This document shows positions 44,632 through 53,033 of a DNA stretch of 64,000 nt, in pieces. The notes under the pieces are model-generated. The model had not been told where the DNA came from. It searched no databases and was given only the letters and a program-made list of their open reading frames with translations. The DNA lies in contig JAOWCC010001589.1 of assembly GCA_030867875.1 (NCBI GenBank), forward strand, positions 77,151,537-77,215,536, written 5' to 3'. The translations under genes were made by a program, and so were the position numbers. The stretch comes from Actinernus sp. WN-2022 (Eukaryota > Cnidaria > Anthozoa > Actiniaria > Actinernidae). Within the stretch, counting starts at the first letter, position 1. The number at the start of each line of letters is the position of its first letter.

Positions 44632-45333
44632 ATGGATTATATATCGTGCCTCCCTCTAGAAATTCTGACTAAGATCGTAGAGCATGCAGATCCTTGGTCA
44701 TTCGCAAGCATCTCAAGGACATCGAAACGCCTAAAAGATGCCGCAGCTCTCTCACGCTACGAGAACACGGACAAGGAGTTCCGCACGCGAGTACTCACAC
44801 TAGGTCTTGAGTCCACCCACGACGACGCCGATCGAGACGGCTTGGTCAAAAAGTTCGGCGTCCCCAAAGAGGAAGACTGTTCAGGCCCCCTAGCTCGTTT
44901 TAGTGGACGTGGCAACCTCGACGTCGTTAAATGGCTTATCAATTACTTCCAGCTTACCATAGAGGGTGAACTTGCTTGTTGTGCTCTGAACAAGGCCTCT
45001 ACGAATGGTCACCTTGAAATAGTAAAATGGTTCATCGACCACTTCCAGCTTACCATAGATAGGGGATATACATATAATTACGACCCTATGGATGGTTTTT
45101 TGGAAGTAGATAAATTTGGATACGTTTTCAACATTATAGAGAACGCCTCTATGAATGGCCATCTCGAAATAATTAAGTGGCTTATCGAGCGCTTCCAGCT
45201 CACATCGCTGGAAAGACCAGAAACTTGGCATGCTCTACAAACTGCCTACGAAGGGCGCCATCGTGAGGTGATTGAGTGGTTCGAAAAGCAATTCAACATC
45301 ACCCAAAGGATCACTAGATATTCTTACACCTAA
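44632..45333 (+). CDS. F-box and ankyrin-repeat protein
   Basis: 233 residues. Residues 4-37 (ISCLPLEILTKIVEHADPWS onward) fit an F-box. From residue 85 there are three or four degenerate ankyrin-type repeats with the phrase GHLEIVKWxIxxFQLT, the style typical of giant-virus ankyrin proteins. Such proteins usually act as substrate adaptors of host SCF ubiquitin ligases; this role is inferred. It is the first gene inside the left TIR, transcribed inward from a promoter-like motif in the TIR. It is not part of the usual Polinton core and was probably acquired. Confidence 0.7.
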   Translation: MDYISCLPLEILTKIVEHADPWSFASISRTSKRLKDAAALSRYENTDKEFRTRVLTLGLESTHDDADRDGLVKKFGVPKEEDCSGPLARFSGRGNLDVVKWLINYFQLTIEGELACCALNKASTNGHLEIVKWFIDHFQLTIDRGYTYNYDPMDGFLEVDKFGYVFNIIENASMNGHLEIIKWLIERFQLTSLERPETWHALQTAYEGRHREVIEWFEKQFNITQRITRYSYT

Positions 45334-45475
45334 AAATCCAAAACTTGAAGTATATGTTAAAGGAATGATTACTATACTGTATATTGCCACCAAATGGTAT
45401 TAGTATATATTCTTTATTCCACAATACTAGTTTACGTTGTCATCTTAGTACACATTAACGCCATACAGATCAAAC

Positions 45476-45907
45476 ATGTCGAACGTAGCTGCCGCCGCCG
45501 TAATAACTTGTGATTGGTTGATGAGAGGGAAGGACACGAAATGCACAAAGAAGATTTCGAAGACAACAAAGTTCTGTTCCCAGCACAACTACCAAATCTC
45601 AAAAGGCTGTGCCCCATATGTACCATGCTCGAAGTGCGGTAAAGGATGTCGTACTGATTACGAGCTTTGCTCAGGATGCGACCGTCTCACCATCAAGGTG
45701 AAGTCTTCCGGTGTCTATATAAGACGCGCTAAGAAGTCCAGCAAGAAGCTAGAGGATCCAAGAAAGGAGGAGCCAAACATGGTGGAACCGGAGGTAGCAT
45801 TGCCCGCAGAACCAAGAGTGCTGGAACCAGTGGAAGGTCTTGGAGAGTCTCTCAACCATGCGCTCAACGAGGTGTTGGCTGCCTTGAGGAACGAGAAGGA
45901 CGCTTAG
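45476..45907 (+). CDS. Cysteine-rich zinc-binding protein, unknown
   Basis: 143 residues, not recognised. The N-terminal half has a possible zinc module: TCDWLMRGKDTKCTKK, FCSQHNYQ, then CSKCGKGCR and LCSGCDR. The middle is basic (RRAKKSSKKLE), followed by proline- and acidic-rich sequence. CTK...FCSQH resembles the small zinc modules in which host-derived proteins bind DNA or peptide. The start ATG is preceded by ACAAAC. A T-tract hairpin follows directly. Confidence 0.5.
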   Translation: MSNVAAAAVITCDWLMRGKDTKCTKKISKTTKFCSQHNYQISKGCAPYVPCSKCGKGCRTDYELCSGCDRLTIKVKSSGVYIRRAKKSSKKLEDPRKEEPNMVEPEVALPAEPRVLEPVEGLGESLNHALNEVLAALRNEKDA

Positions 45908-45915
45908 GAATAGCC

Positions 45916-45990
45916 ACGAAAAAAGAAAAAAAAGAAGAATGAAGAAGGTCGTTGCGTGGCCCTCTTCATTCTTTTTTTCTTTTTTTTTTA
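45916..45990. terminator. Hairpin with A/T tracts, copy 1
   Basis: AAAGAAGAATGAAGA and its mirror TCTTCATTCTTTTTTT enclose the core GGTCGTTGCGTGGCC, with A and T tracts outside. An inverted relative (54712-54783) has the same core. It lies between two plus-strand genes; a role in transcription termination on both strands is inferred. Confidence 0.55.
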
Positions 45991-46020
45991 TTTAAACATA
46001 TAAACATCTATAGTTGTATC

Positions 46021-47013
46021 ATGGACGAGCTAGTCAGATTGTTTGGTCCTGGAATTCGTAGAAGCCTGAATATCAAACCACAAGTGGAACATATTAACGC
46101 CAGTGAAACATGTCCTGATTGTCTCTGCCCCTTTGAAATACAAGGAACGGAATTCGTATGTCCCATCTGTGGTCTTGTTTCCGAGGTTGAACCATGTGAA
46201 GAAACTAAGATCGATATTATTACTACTCGACTGCATATAGTAGGTCCGGACGGGTTTAAGTATCAAAGTGATCTAGACCGCGCAAAACCAAAGCAAAGCG
46301 ATGATGACATAGAACTGAAACGACGAACGCTCCTACAAGAACTACGAGCATACAACACTATTTATAAACAAAGTTATGACCTATCGTTCCCTATGAACGC
46401 GTTAGAAATCGTAGCCGACGCATTCACCCAAGTAATGAAAGTTTGTCTCAAGCGTAGCGATGCTAAGAAAAATATTTTAGCTGCTCTACTCTACCATGCA
46501 TGCATACAATGTGGATTCGTCCGATCTAAAGGTGAGGTCGCGCGCTTCATGCAACTAAGAAACGAAGGCATTCATAGTGGAGAGGTCTTCATACGTTCTC
46601 TGTGTGACGACGATAAGATTGATGTAGACTTGGATGCTGAGCGCATAGTTCCTCACATTGCAACGACTTTCCTACAACTAGATCTTGTAGGAGTACCTAG
46701 GGACGTTCAACAAATAGTCCACGAGGTCGTTACTACGGCAATGGAAAACAATATAGGCCCAAAATCAATGCTTAAGACGAAAGTCGTTGGAGCAAGTTAC
46801 GAGGTGCTACGTCGCTCCGGATCGTCTATGTCTTTTAAGGATGTCGTTAAGCGATGTGGCATATTTGGAAATGCGGTCAAGCGTTTTGTCAAGGAGTTGT
46901 CTTCTTACCATTCCCACTTCGAACCAATCTACACTAAGCATGGGCTAACTAGCAGTAGGACTTGGCAAAGTGAAAGTGAGAGCCATGTTCGTTCCTTTCA
47001 TAGGAAACGTTGA
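46021..47013 (+). CDS. Zinc-ribbon TFIIB-like transcription factor
   Basis: 330 residues from the ATG at 46021 (the frame is open further up, but that part is the hairpin). Residues 35-56 form a zinc ribbon, CPDCLCPFEIQGTEFVCPIC. From about residue 110 the sequence is helical with two blocks like the cyclin folds of TFIIB: NALEIVADAFTQVMK...NILAALLYHACIQCG and SMLKTKVVGASYEVLRRSG. NILAALLYHACI fits the xxxAAxxYxAC signature of TFIIB repeats. It could direct late or self transcription of the element; large DNA viruses also use TFIIB- or VLTF3-like factors. It is not in the Polinton core set. Confidence 0.65.
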   Translation: MDELVRLFGPGIRRSLNIKPQVEHINASETCPDCLCPFEIQGTEFVCPICGLVSEVEPCEETKIDIITTRLHIVGPDGFKYQSDLDRAKPKQSDDDIELKRRTLLQELRAYNTIYKQSYDLSFPMNALEIVADAFTQVMKVCLKRSDAKKNILAALLYHACIQCGFVRSKGEVARFMQLRNEGIHSGEVFIRSLCDDDKIDVDLDAERIVPHIATTFLQLDLVGVPRDVQQIVHEVVTTAMENNIGPKSMLKTKVVGASYEVLRRSGSSMSFKDVVKRCGIFGNAVKRFVKELSSYHSHFEPIYTKHGLTSSRTWQSESESHVRSFHRKR

Positions 47014-47016
47014 TTC

Positions 47017-47628
47017 TTACATTCCAAGTTTTTCTCGCATTTCCTTTTGCACTTCTTGCTTGAGTTCGGCTCGAACCCGATCCGTGCTTTTTTCACCTAT
47101 GGAAGCCTTGCGACGAATTTCAGACCGCATGATCTCATACTTATTCGCTTCGTTCAGGATGAGACTGTATTCGGAGTCGGATATGCTTTCATCGCGTAAG
47201 GCCTTCGATACTAGATCACGAATCGTATTGATTTTCGCCTTTGCCAACATAGTTGTCCTTTCATGCTTAGAAACCTTCATTCCTAACTTCTTAGCTCCAA
47301 TGGTCGTAGATGCTGAAATTAATCCACATAGTCCACCAATAACTCCAAGTGGTAGACCAATCACTATTCCAACCCCAGTCAACGCTGCGCCCAATCCAGA
47401 TCCAGATAAGATCACAGATAGACCTCCAGTTACCACTGCGATGCCATGAACTATTCCTTGAGAACGTGCATATTTCTTGCGCACACCTTCGTAGTGCCTT
47501 TCTTGAACTTCTATGTCCGAAAGCGTGTCTCGGATCGTTTGCAGTCTAAAGTTCTTTCCAGTGTCACTAGCGATCTGTGGATAGATACTTGGTGCTGATG
47601 GAAACGGTTGAATCGAATCGCCTTCCAT
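47017..47628 (-). CDS. Two-helix membrane protein, conserved hypothetical
   Basis: 203 residues. Residues 35-55 are polar with ERHYEGVRKKYARSQG; 58-108 are very hydrophobic and glycine-rich (IAVVTGGLSVILSGSGLG, VGIVIGLPLGVIGGLCGL), giving one membrane hairpin. Then KKLGMKVSKHERTTMLAKAK and a charged helical tail. The pattern KxxKHxxxxxLAxxKxNTIxxLVSKAL followed by ISDxEYxxIL is one I know from repeated cnidarian and arthropod hypothetical proteins linked to such elements. Probably a virion membrane or lysis-type protein; function unknown. It converges on the TFIIB-like gene with a 3-bp gap. Confidence 0.6.
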   Translation of the reverse strand: MEGDSIQPFPSAPSIYPQIASDTGKNFRLQTIRDTLSDIEVQERHYEGVRKKYARSQGIVHGIAVVTGGLSVILSGSGLGAALTGVGIVIGLPLGVIGGLCGLISASTTIGAKKLGMKVSKHERTTMLAKAKINTIRDLVSKALRDESISDSEYSLILNEANKYEIMRSEIRRKASIGEKSTDRVRAELKQEVQKEMREKLGM

Positions 47629-47647
47629 TGTACGTTATACGTATAGC

Positions 47648-48313
47648 TTACTCAAGCTTCAACACGTATCGTATAGGTCGACCACGGAAGTCTACCACGT
47701 TGCCTTTCTCATCACGAATCGTAAGGCGAAGGCTGCTTTGCATTGTCCCTGGAGCTCGGACAGGTAGTGGGGGCGTTGTAGAATACGTATTTACGTCAAA
47801 CCAGCTGCCTCGTACTTTAAAGCTAGCCAGTACATTCGATCGCTTTCCCTCTAGTAGTGAGAAATTGGAATCTACCACATCGCAGTATACATACATTGTG
47901 TTGATATCTTTGATCACCAGATCGTAGTGTCCAATTTTTAGCGATACGTTTCCCTCCACATCTTCATTTCCTTCGATACCCAATAGTTCGCAGAGATTCT
48001 TACTGAGCTTGATTGTTTTCTGAACCTTTAGGATCCAATCCCTCTTACTACCTCTATTTATAAAGCTTACGACTTTATTCGACATAGCTTCATTGAAGAA
48101 GGGCTTGAGTGTACGTATATTATGAGACCCCGGATAGATTTTGTATGGGAACCCTAAGCCTCCGGTATCCCACTCGAACGTAGCCTCCGTTTCTAGGTTC
48201 CACCAGCTATTCTCGAAAGTGACCTCGACTAGTGAAATGTTCCGTATAAGAATAGGGTCGTCGAAGTAGACAGTATGGTCAGCCAAGGTTGTGGTGACAG
48301 TAAGGATCGTCAT
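47648..48313 (-). CDS. Candidate penton/minor capsid protein (single jelly roll)
   Basis: 221 residues, almost wholly beta-type sequence. Features: N-terminal strand region, SKNLCELLGI, then DINTMYVYCDVVDS, then RGSWFDVNTYSTTPPLPVR and LTIRDEKGNVVDFRGRPIRY. YxYCDxV followed by a proline turn and SLRLxIxDExGxxVxF is a recurring pattern in minor capsid-like proteins of Polinton-type elements. It shares a 41-bp divergent promoter with the 564-residue gene. Identification by fold is inferred. Confidence 0.45.
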   Translation of the reverse strand: MTILTVTTTLADHTVYFDDPILIRNISLVEVTFENSWWNLETEATFEWDTGGLGFPYKIYPGSHNIRTLKPFFNEAMSNKVVSFINRGSKRDWILKVQKTIKLSKNLCELLGIEGNEDVEGNVSLKIGHYDLVIKDINTMYVYCDVVDSNFSLLEGKRSNVLASFKVRGSWFDVNTYSTTPPLPVRAPGTMQSSLRLTIRDEKGNVVDFRGRPIRYVLKLE

Positions 48314-48354
48314 TATATGTTGAAGGTATAACTATATATACGTATAGCTTCAAC
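48314..48354. promoter_or_regulatory. Divergent promoter, 41 bp
   Basis: Only 41 bp separate the start codons at 48313 (minus) and 48355 (plus). The segment is nearly symmetrical: each side has TTCAAC close to the start and TATA(T/G)-rich sequence behind it (TATATAGTTATACCTTCAAC on minus, TATACGTATAGCTTCAAC on plus). Confidence 0.7.
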
Positions 48355-50049
48355 ATGAGGAGGTCCGGAGGTCTTTTCAGTTACCATTACGAAGGGAAAG
48401 ACGAAGAGGAAGAGGTCCCAACGCCGAATGCTAATATACGGTCAAAGGCTGAGAATCGAGCTAGGAGAGAGAAGCAAGCTCGGATAGATAGGGAAGATGT
48501 GGAAAGTAGAGAGGTCGCAACGTTGAATGCAGATCTATTAGCAAAGTTCAAGAAACGATACCCACATGCAGATCTTCACAAGTTCTATCCCTCTACGGAA
48601 GTGAACGGTCCAGGCAAGTATTCGACGAGTATTTGGTTTCGAGATGGAGATTCTAGCTATGTCGTTTACGGCAATGATGTCTCAAAGCTACCTGCAGTCA
48701 CTCAAAGACGCATCGATAATGCGTTGTGGGATATGCATAAAGGTTTCCCATCTACGTTGATCCTAGACAATAGTGCAAAATATCCTATTACAGCAGTTCC
48801 TTCTACTGGACCGGCACAAGATATCGATCTCACTAATCTATGGATATATGGCACCCCAAAGGATAGGTTCGAAGCAGGCGTTCCAAATATATTCAAGGAG
48901 ACCGTCGTAAAGCATATGACAGCAAATGAGTCCTACCATTGGTTACATGATCCTGATTTCAAATACTGGCCTCAACAATTGAATTTTGCAACGTGGTGTG
49001 CGACTTCTGGATGTGGAGTGTCATTGTTTGATCCTATTTTCAAAACGTATCCACCAGTCGTTCAGGGGTTCCTACGATTCCATGTTTATTTCACGATACG
49101 AAGAATTCTACGTGAACTTGGTGGTACTCATGGAGTTCCTTTACCTGGTAACTCTCATTTCAAGCAAATGGATAACCCCTATAACAAATCAGCTCTTAAG
49201 AAATTGTGCATCGAATTTGGTATATCTCGAACACCAGATTTCCGATGGCATGGAGGTAGGAATAATGGACTAGGAGATATATTCCTTTTGTACCCAGGTT
49301 GGCGAGGATACGTAAACGTCCATGGAGACCGAAGCTATGACAAAGGTGCAACCACATGGCCTCAGAAACATAACTTATTTGCAGACCAAGGCGGTAAGGA
49401 GGATCAGGGCAATCTTGTGGCCTTCATTAGGAACGATGAACATGAAGGAAAGCAATACAATTGGTTTACACCACCAATCGGAAAGGGTTTGACAGATGTT
49501 GGATTAGGTAGATTGGATAGATCTGTCGAGGCTTTTGGATATTGCATGCTTGGTGCTCAAGCCGACTTGAACGAATCCATCATAGGTGTAGATAGCCATA
49601 ACGTCAAGGAAAAGTTCAAGAGCTTAGTCGAAGGCGCTATTCTCGAAAACGATTTAGTGGTGAGCTACAATAACTATCTTACTGCTGTAACGAGGACGCA
49701 TAAGAGGCTCGATCTAGCAATAGCTCCAGGTGTGCGATTATTGCCAAGCAATCTAGTGTACTATCTTGATGAGAAAGATGGTTATACGAATCCAATCCCG
49801 AAAGCTACGAAAGATATGGTGCTAGGCACTAACGACATCAATGCAGAAGGCAAAGGACATCCACCTCTTCTTATGGAAGGACCACCAGATAAGAAATTGG
49901 TGTCACCTCTCGAGAAACAAGATCCTGTACTAAAGGCTGTCACGCACAAGAAACAAGATCCCGTACAAAAGGCTGCCCCACAACATGAGATTAATCTCGC
50001 AGTGACATCCATTGCCGCAGCTGGAATTGCATGGATGTTGTTTCGTTAA
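48355..50049 (+). CDS. Large conserved hypothetical protein, probably virion-related
   Basis: 564 residues. The N-terminus is charged and coiled-coil-like (about 20-60, SKAENRARREKQARIDREDV). The centre has the well-defined block YWPQQLNFATWCATSGCGVS and FLRFHVYFTIRRILRELGG (residues about 205-260), then FRWHGGRNNGLGD. After 460 the chain is low in complexity with two KQDPVxKAxxxK repeats, and a hydrophobic segment ends the protein (VTSIAAAGIAWMLF). I know this block from cnidarian hypothetical proteins but not its function. Its size and position next to the capsid genes suggest a structural or packaging role. Confidence 0.6.
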   Translation: MRRSGGLFSYHYEGKDEEEEVPTPNANIRSKAENRARREKQARIDREDVESREVATLNADLLAKFKKRYPHADLHKFYPSTEVNGPGKYSTSIWFRDGDSSYVVYGNDVSKLPAVTQRRIDNALWDMHKGFPSTLILDNSAKYPITAVPSTGPAQDIDLTNLWIYGTPKDRFEAGVPNIFKETVVKHMTANESYHWLHDPDFKYWPQQLNFATWCATSGCGVSLFDPIFKTYPPVVQGFLRFHVYFTIRRILRELGGTHGVPLPGNSHFKQMDNPYNKSALKKLCIEFGISRTPDFRWHGGRNNGLGDIFLLYPGWRGYVNVHGDRSYDKGATTWPQKHNLFADQGGKEDQGNLVAFIRNDEHEGKQYNWFTPPIGKGLTDVGLGRLDRSVEAFGYCMLGAQADLNESIIGVDSHNVKEKFKSLVEGAILENDLVVSYNNYLTAVTRTHKRLDLAIAPGVRLLPSNLVYYLDEKDGYTNPIPKATKDMVLGTNDINAEGKGHPPLLMEGPPDKKLVSPLEKQDPVLKAVTHKKQDPVQKAAPQHEINLAVTSIAAAGIAWMLFR

Positions 50050-51140
50050 CGTCGTTTGTATTGCTCTATCGTGATCACCACTATTGCTACGATGAATAAC
50101 CAAACGTTCTGTGCTAGTACTCCCAGAGCTTTACCAGCCATAGTAAATATGAAACTCGCAATCGATCCAATCATTCCAGGTAGGATCTGTCCAAGTTTCT
50201 TTCCCATTTCTTTCAACAACCCCCCAGTCGTTTGCAATCCCTTCTTTACTGCATCTGCTGCTTTATCAATACCAGTCTTTATTGGTTTTGGTACGGATTT
50301 CGACAACAGGGAAACTATCGTACTAACGATAGCGCCAATAGAAGTTACCACTGCAAGAACAGTCATTCCATGCTTTCTAAAAATGTATTTGAGCCTTTCA
50401 CGTAGCGACATACGTTCTAGTATGGCTCCCTCTTGACGTTCGAGTAATTCTATTTCGTTATGGATGTGTACTTTCTCTTTCTTAGCCGCTTCCTTCTGAT
50501 CCTCAGTTGACGTTAGGTCTTGAAGTATGCTATCTTCTACTTTGAGATGTTCGGCGGCCTTTTCTTGACCTTGGCTGACTTGGTCTTCTCTTTCTGCATC
50601 TGTAGGACCTAGGGCAAATTTGAGATCTTTACCCATACTTTGATATCTTTCACCCTTCACTGTGGTCAAAGGTATGGGCTTCTCTTTACTTCCAAGTACG
50701 TGAAGATAGATTCTAGCCAGTTCCTTATTGGCCTCCCATATTCCAGTTATCTCAAGGAATCCTCCACGAATCCCTACATCCACATAGTGTTTCCATACAG
50801 TATCGAATAGCATTTGTTTCATTTCATCCGATGTGCCTGTTTTGAAGACTACGCGGCGATCGCTAAATTTCGGATGTTTGATTCTATCCTCATCCTCCGC
50901 AACGAGTTCGTCGAAGTAATCGTTATCTTCTACGGTAAACGAGGTTTCCCGATTCTTTGGTCGAGCACCTTCCTTGGCGAAGTCGCGTCTAGTTTTCAGG
51001 TTGAGTGATTCACTCGGATCCACATTCGTAGAGTCTGACGCCAATTTCCGTGCTTCTTCATTGACAGTATCATCGTTGTCGTAGTCTCTTCCTCTTTCAG
51101 CTTCATCAGTTCTTTCATCATACCTACCCTCAGAGGTCAT
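50046..51140 (-). CDS. Coiled-coil membrane protein, conserved hypothetical
   Basis: 364 residues from the ATG at 51140. The N-terminal 100 residues are highly charged. Then comes DTVWKHYVDVGIRGGFLEIT, a coiled coil at about 205-255 (TEDQKEAAKKEKVHIHNEIE), and two or three hydrophobic segments: MTVLAVVTSIGAIVSTIVSL, LPGMIGSIASFIFTMAG and WLFIVAIVVITI near the end. A lysine-rich amphipathic stretch (KPIKTGIDKAADAVKKGL) lies between. It overlaps the 564-residue gene tail to tail by 4 bp. Likely a virion membrane or entry-related protein, by analogy only. Confidence 0.55.
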   Translation of the reverse strand: MTSEGRYDERTDEAERGRDYDNDDTVNEEARKLASDSTNVDPSESLNLKTRRDFAKEGARPKNRETSFTVEDNDYFDELVAEDEDRIKHPKFSDRRVVFKTGTSDEMKQMLFDTVWKHYVDVGIRGGFLEITGIWEANKELARIYLHVLGSKEKPIPLTTVKGERYQSMGKDLKFALGPTDAEREDQVSQGQEKAAEHLKVEDSILQDLTSTEDQKEAAKKEKVHIHNEIELLERQEGAILERMSLRERLKYIFRKHGMTVLAVVTSIGAIVSTIVSLLSKSVPKPIKTGIDKAADAVKKGLQTTGGLLKEMGKKLGQILPGMIGSIASFIFTMAGKALGVLAQNVWLFIVAIVVITIEQYKRR

Positions 51141-51174
51141 GTTAAACATATCTACATATATAGTTATATTCAAC
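51141..51174. promoter_or_regulatory. Divergent promoter, 34 bp
   Basis: 34 bp between start codons on the two strands. The plus side reads TATATAGTTATATTCAAC directly before ATG, the same form as at 48314-48354. Confidence 0.7.
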
Positions 51175-52410
51175 ATGATCTCATCAATATTGGATCCCAC
51201 ACAAGTACGAAGAGAGCCTCATGCACTCAAGGCTCCACGAGACTTGTATAGGAAGACTTTCACTCGATCGTCTGCCAATCCAGGTGAGACTCTATATGTA
51301 GAAGTCCCAAAGCTAGCAGAAGATGTAGTACTAGTACCTGGTAGCTTAGCGCTATTGGGCGACATCGTACTATCTGGTGGACATGTGAATAACAGAGTCG
51401 TTTCGAACGTTGGACGCTGCTTGGTCATGCGTAGAATCTGTAGGATGGGAGCTGAAACAGTAGAAGACCTTGTCAGGCCAGACCTCCTACAAACATACTC
51501 CGATGTATACCTATCTACGCAGGAGAGAGAGTCTAGAATACAACAAGGCATTCAATCAGAGAACTTGAATAAGCTACGATCGAAAGCTGGTGACGCAAGT
51601 ACTTCATCTGCTGCAGACAACGCGCTCCTAACTGCATGTGGTTCAAAGTATAGGATTCCATTAGATGTTGACATTCTGACACAACATGGAGTCCTATATC
51701 CACATGCCTTAGAAAGTACGATTACATTCGAGTTGACTCTAGCGTCTGCCAACGAGGTTGTAATTGGATCGGATACGACGAAGATAGGTACGTACCAACT
51801 TACCAACATCCAACTAGAATACGAAGCAATCAGGAACGAAACGCTGGCTAGTAGTGCCCTTCACAAATATGAAATAGGTACTGCATTCCTATACAACTAC
51901 GCTGTTCACTTCAAAACAGTAGATATCGCTAAAACCTCTGATACTTTGATATCTCAAAACGTTAATGTTCCACGACGATCCTTTGCTGGACTACTTCTAC
52001 TATTCATAGATCCACCTACCATTGGCACGCGAGATAGTGAAGCATTCTCGAATCCAGATATTTTGAAGGTAGAAGTAGATGTCAATGGGATTCCCAACAG
52101 ACTCTTTCCAAGCGGCATGCTTCCCCTAGATTTCTGGGAGGCTGCAAGAAGCTGGTTTGGTACACCCAATACTTCTATGACTCCAAAGAAGTTCTTTGAA
52201 AACAGATTCTCTATCCTAATCGATTGTCGCACAGCAAAAGATTCCACCGTTCATGGTGATGGCTTGGCACAAACCGGCAGTGGAAAGGACATCGACATTC
52301 GCATACATAGAACTGCAAAGGGAAGTGGAAATGTGAAAATGCACATCTATGTCCTTGCGGATGCTCAGGTCACGATATTGAACAGATCTCTGCAGAATAT
52401 ATTATACTGA
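51175..52410 (+). CDS. Candidate double-jelly-roll major capsid protein
   Basis: 411 residues from the ATG at 51175. Sequence is beta-rich throughout with landmarks GETLYVEVPKLAEDVVLVPG, SGGHVNNRVVSNVGR, QQGIQSENLNKLR, then IPLDVDILTQHGVLYPHALE and FELTLASANEVV. A second beta-rich half follows after about 260. The LYPxAL...FELTLA block at the start of a sandwich, the length, and position immediately before the packaging ATPase all suit a small DJR capsid protein. Only a structure prediction can settle this. The stop overlaps the ATPase start (TGATG). Confidence 0.55.
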   Translation: MISSILDPTQVRREPHALKAPRDLYRKTFTRSSANPGETLYVEVPKLAEDVVLVPGSLALLGDIVLSGGHVNNRVVSNVGRCLVMRRICRMGAETVEDLVRPDLLQTYSDVYLSTQERESRIQQGIQSENLNKLRSKAGDASTSSAADNALLTACGSKYRIPLDVDILTQHGVLYPHALESTITFELTLASANEVVIGSDTTKIGTYQLTNIQLEYEAIRNETLASSALHKYEIGTAFLYNYAVHFKTVDIAKTSDTLISQNVNVPRRSFAGLLLLFIDPPTIGTRDSEAFSNPDILKVEVDVNGIPNRLFPSGMLPLDFWEAARSWFGTPNTSMTPKKFFENRFSILIDCRTAKDSTVHGDGLAQTGSGKDIDIRIHRTAKGSGNVKMHIYVLADAQVTILNRSLQNILY

Positions 52411-53033
52411 TGGATTCTCTCATAGAGCACGTGCCGTTCAACGCACTCATAGTCGGTCCGACGAATTGTGGGAAGACTGCGTTTCTCATAGAACAACTTC
52501 GTGGAGCATTTCGTGGTAAGTTCGATTACATAGTACTGATTTGTCCTACGTATGCCCACAACAAAACTTATCGTGGATTCGCAAATCGAGATCCTCATTT
52601 CTTCGTCATATCGCCACCACAAGATGCCATCGATGCTACTTTGAGTATTTGCGCAACATTTTGGTCAGGTACCAATACTCTATTGATTCTCGATGATTGC
52701 GCCGCATCGAAGGACGTCAAGAAACGAACTGAAAAGCTAGTGGACTTAGCCTTTTCTGCACGACACATAGGGCTTTCCGTTTGGGTGCTGTCCCAACAAC
52801 TAACGAGCATATGTAAACCCTTCCGCGAGAACGTAGCTATCGTAGTAGTATTTCATACAGCATCGGTCGTAGATGGTAAAAAGATATTTGAGGATTATGG
52901 AGGCTCGCAAGAATGCAAAGAGTTACGAACGATACTTGGATCCCATAAGTTCGCTCGCATGTGCTTCTGTCTCCGCCATCCTTTCGAGGTAGTGTTAGAG
53001 CTCCCAGCACCTACAACATATTATCATGGATAA
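52410..53033 (+). CDS. A32/FtsK-like DNA packaging ATPase
   Basis: 207 residues. Walker A GPTNCGKT (residues about 16-23), a region IVLICPTYAHN, Walker B TLLILDDCA (residues about 88-96), then a sensor-like VWVLSQQLTSI. These are the marks of the viral A32-type packaging ATPases of Polintons, virophages and large DNA viruses, which pump DNA into the capsid. Length is typical. It starts on the last base of the capsid stop codon and overlaps the next gene by 8 bp. Confidence 0.9.
   Translation: MDSLIEHVPFNALIVGPTNCGKTAFLIEQLRGAFRGKFDYIVLICPTYAHNKTYRGFANRDPHFFVISPPQDAIDATLSICATFWSGTNTLLILDDCAASKDVKKRTEKLVDLAFSARHIGLSVWVLSQQLTSICKPFRENVAIVVVFHTASVVDGKKIFEDYGGSQECKELRTILGSHKFARMCFCLRHPFEVVLELPAPTTYYHG

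Noticed and set aside
44757..45231. Minus-strand frames opposite the F-box/ankyrin gene
   Set aside because: Antisense of ankyrin repeats; no support from motifs or starts.
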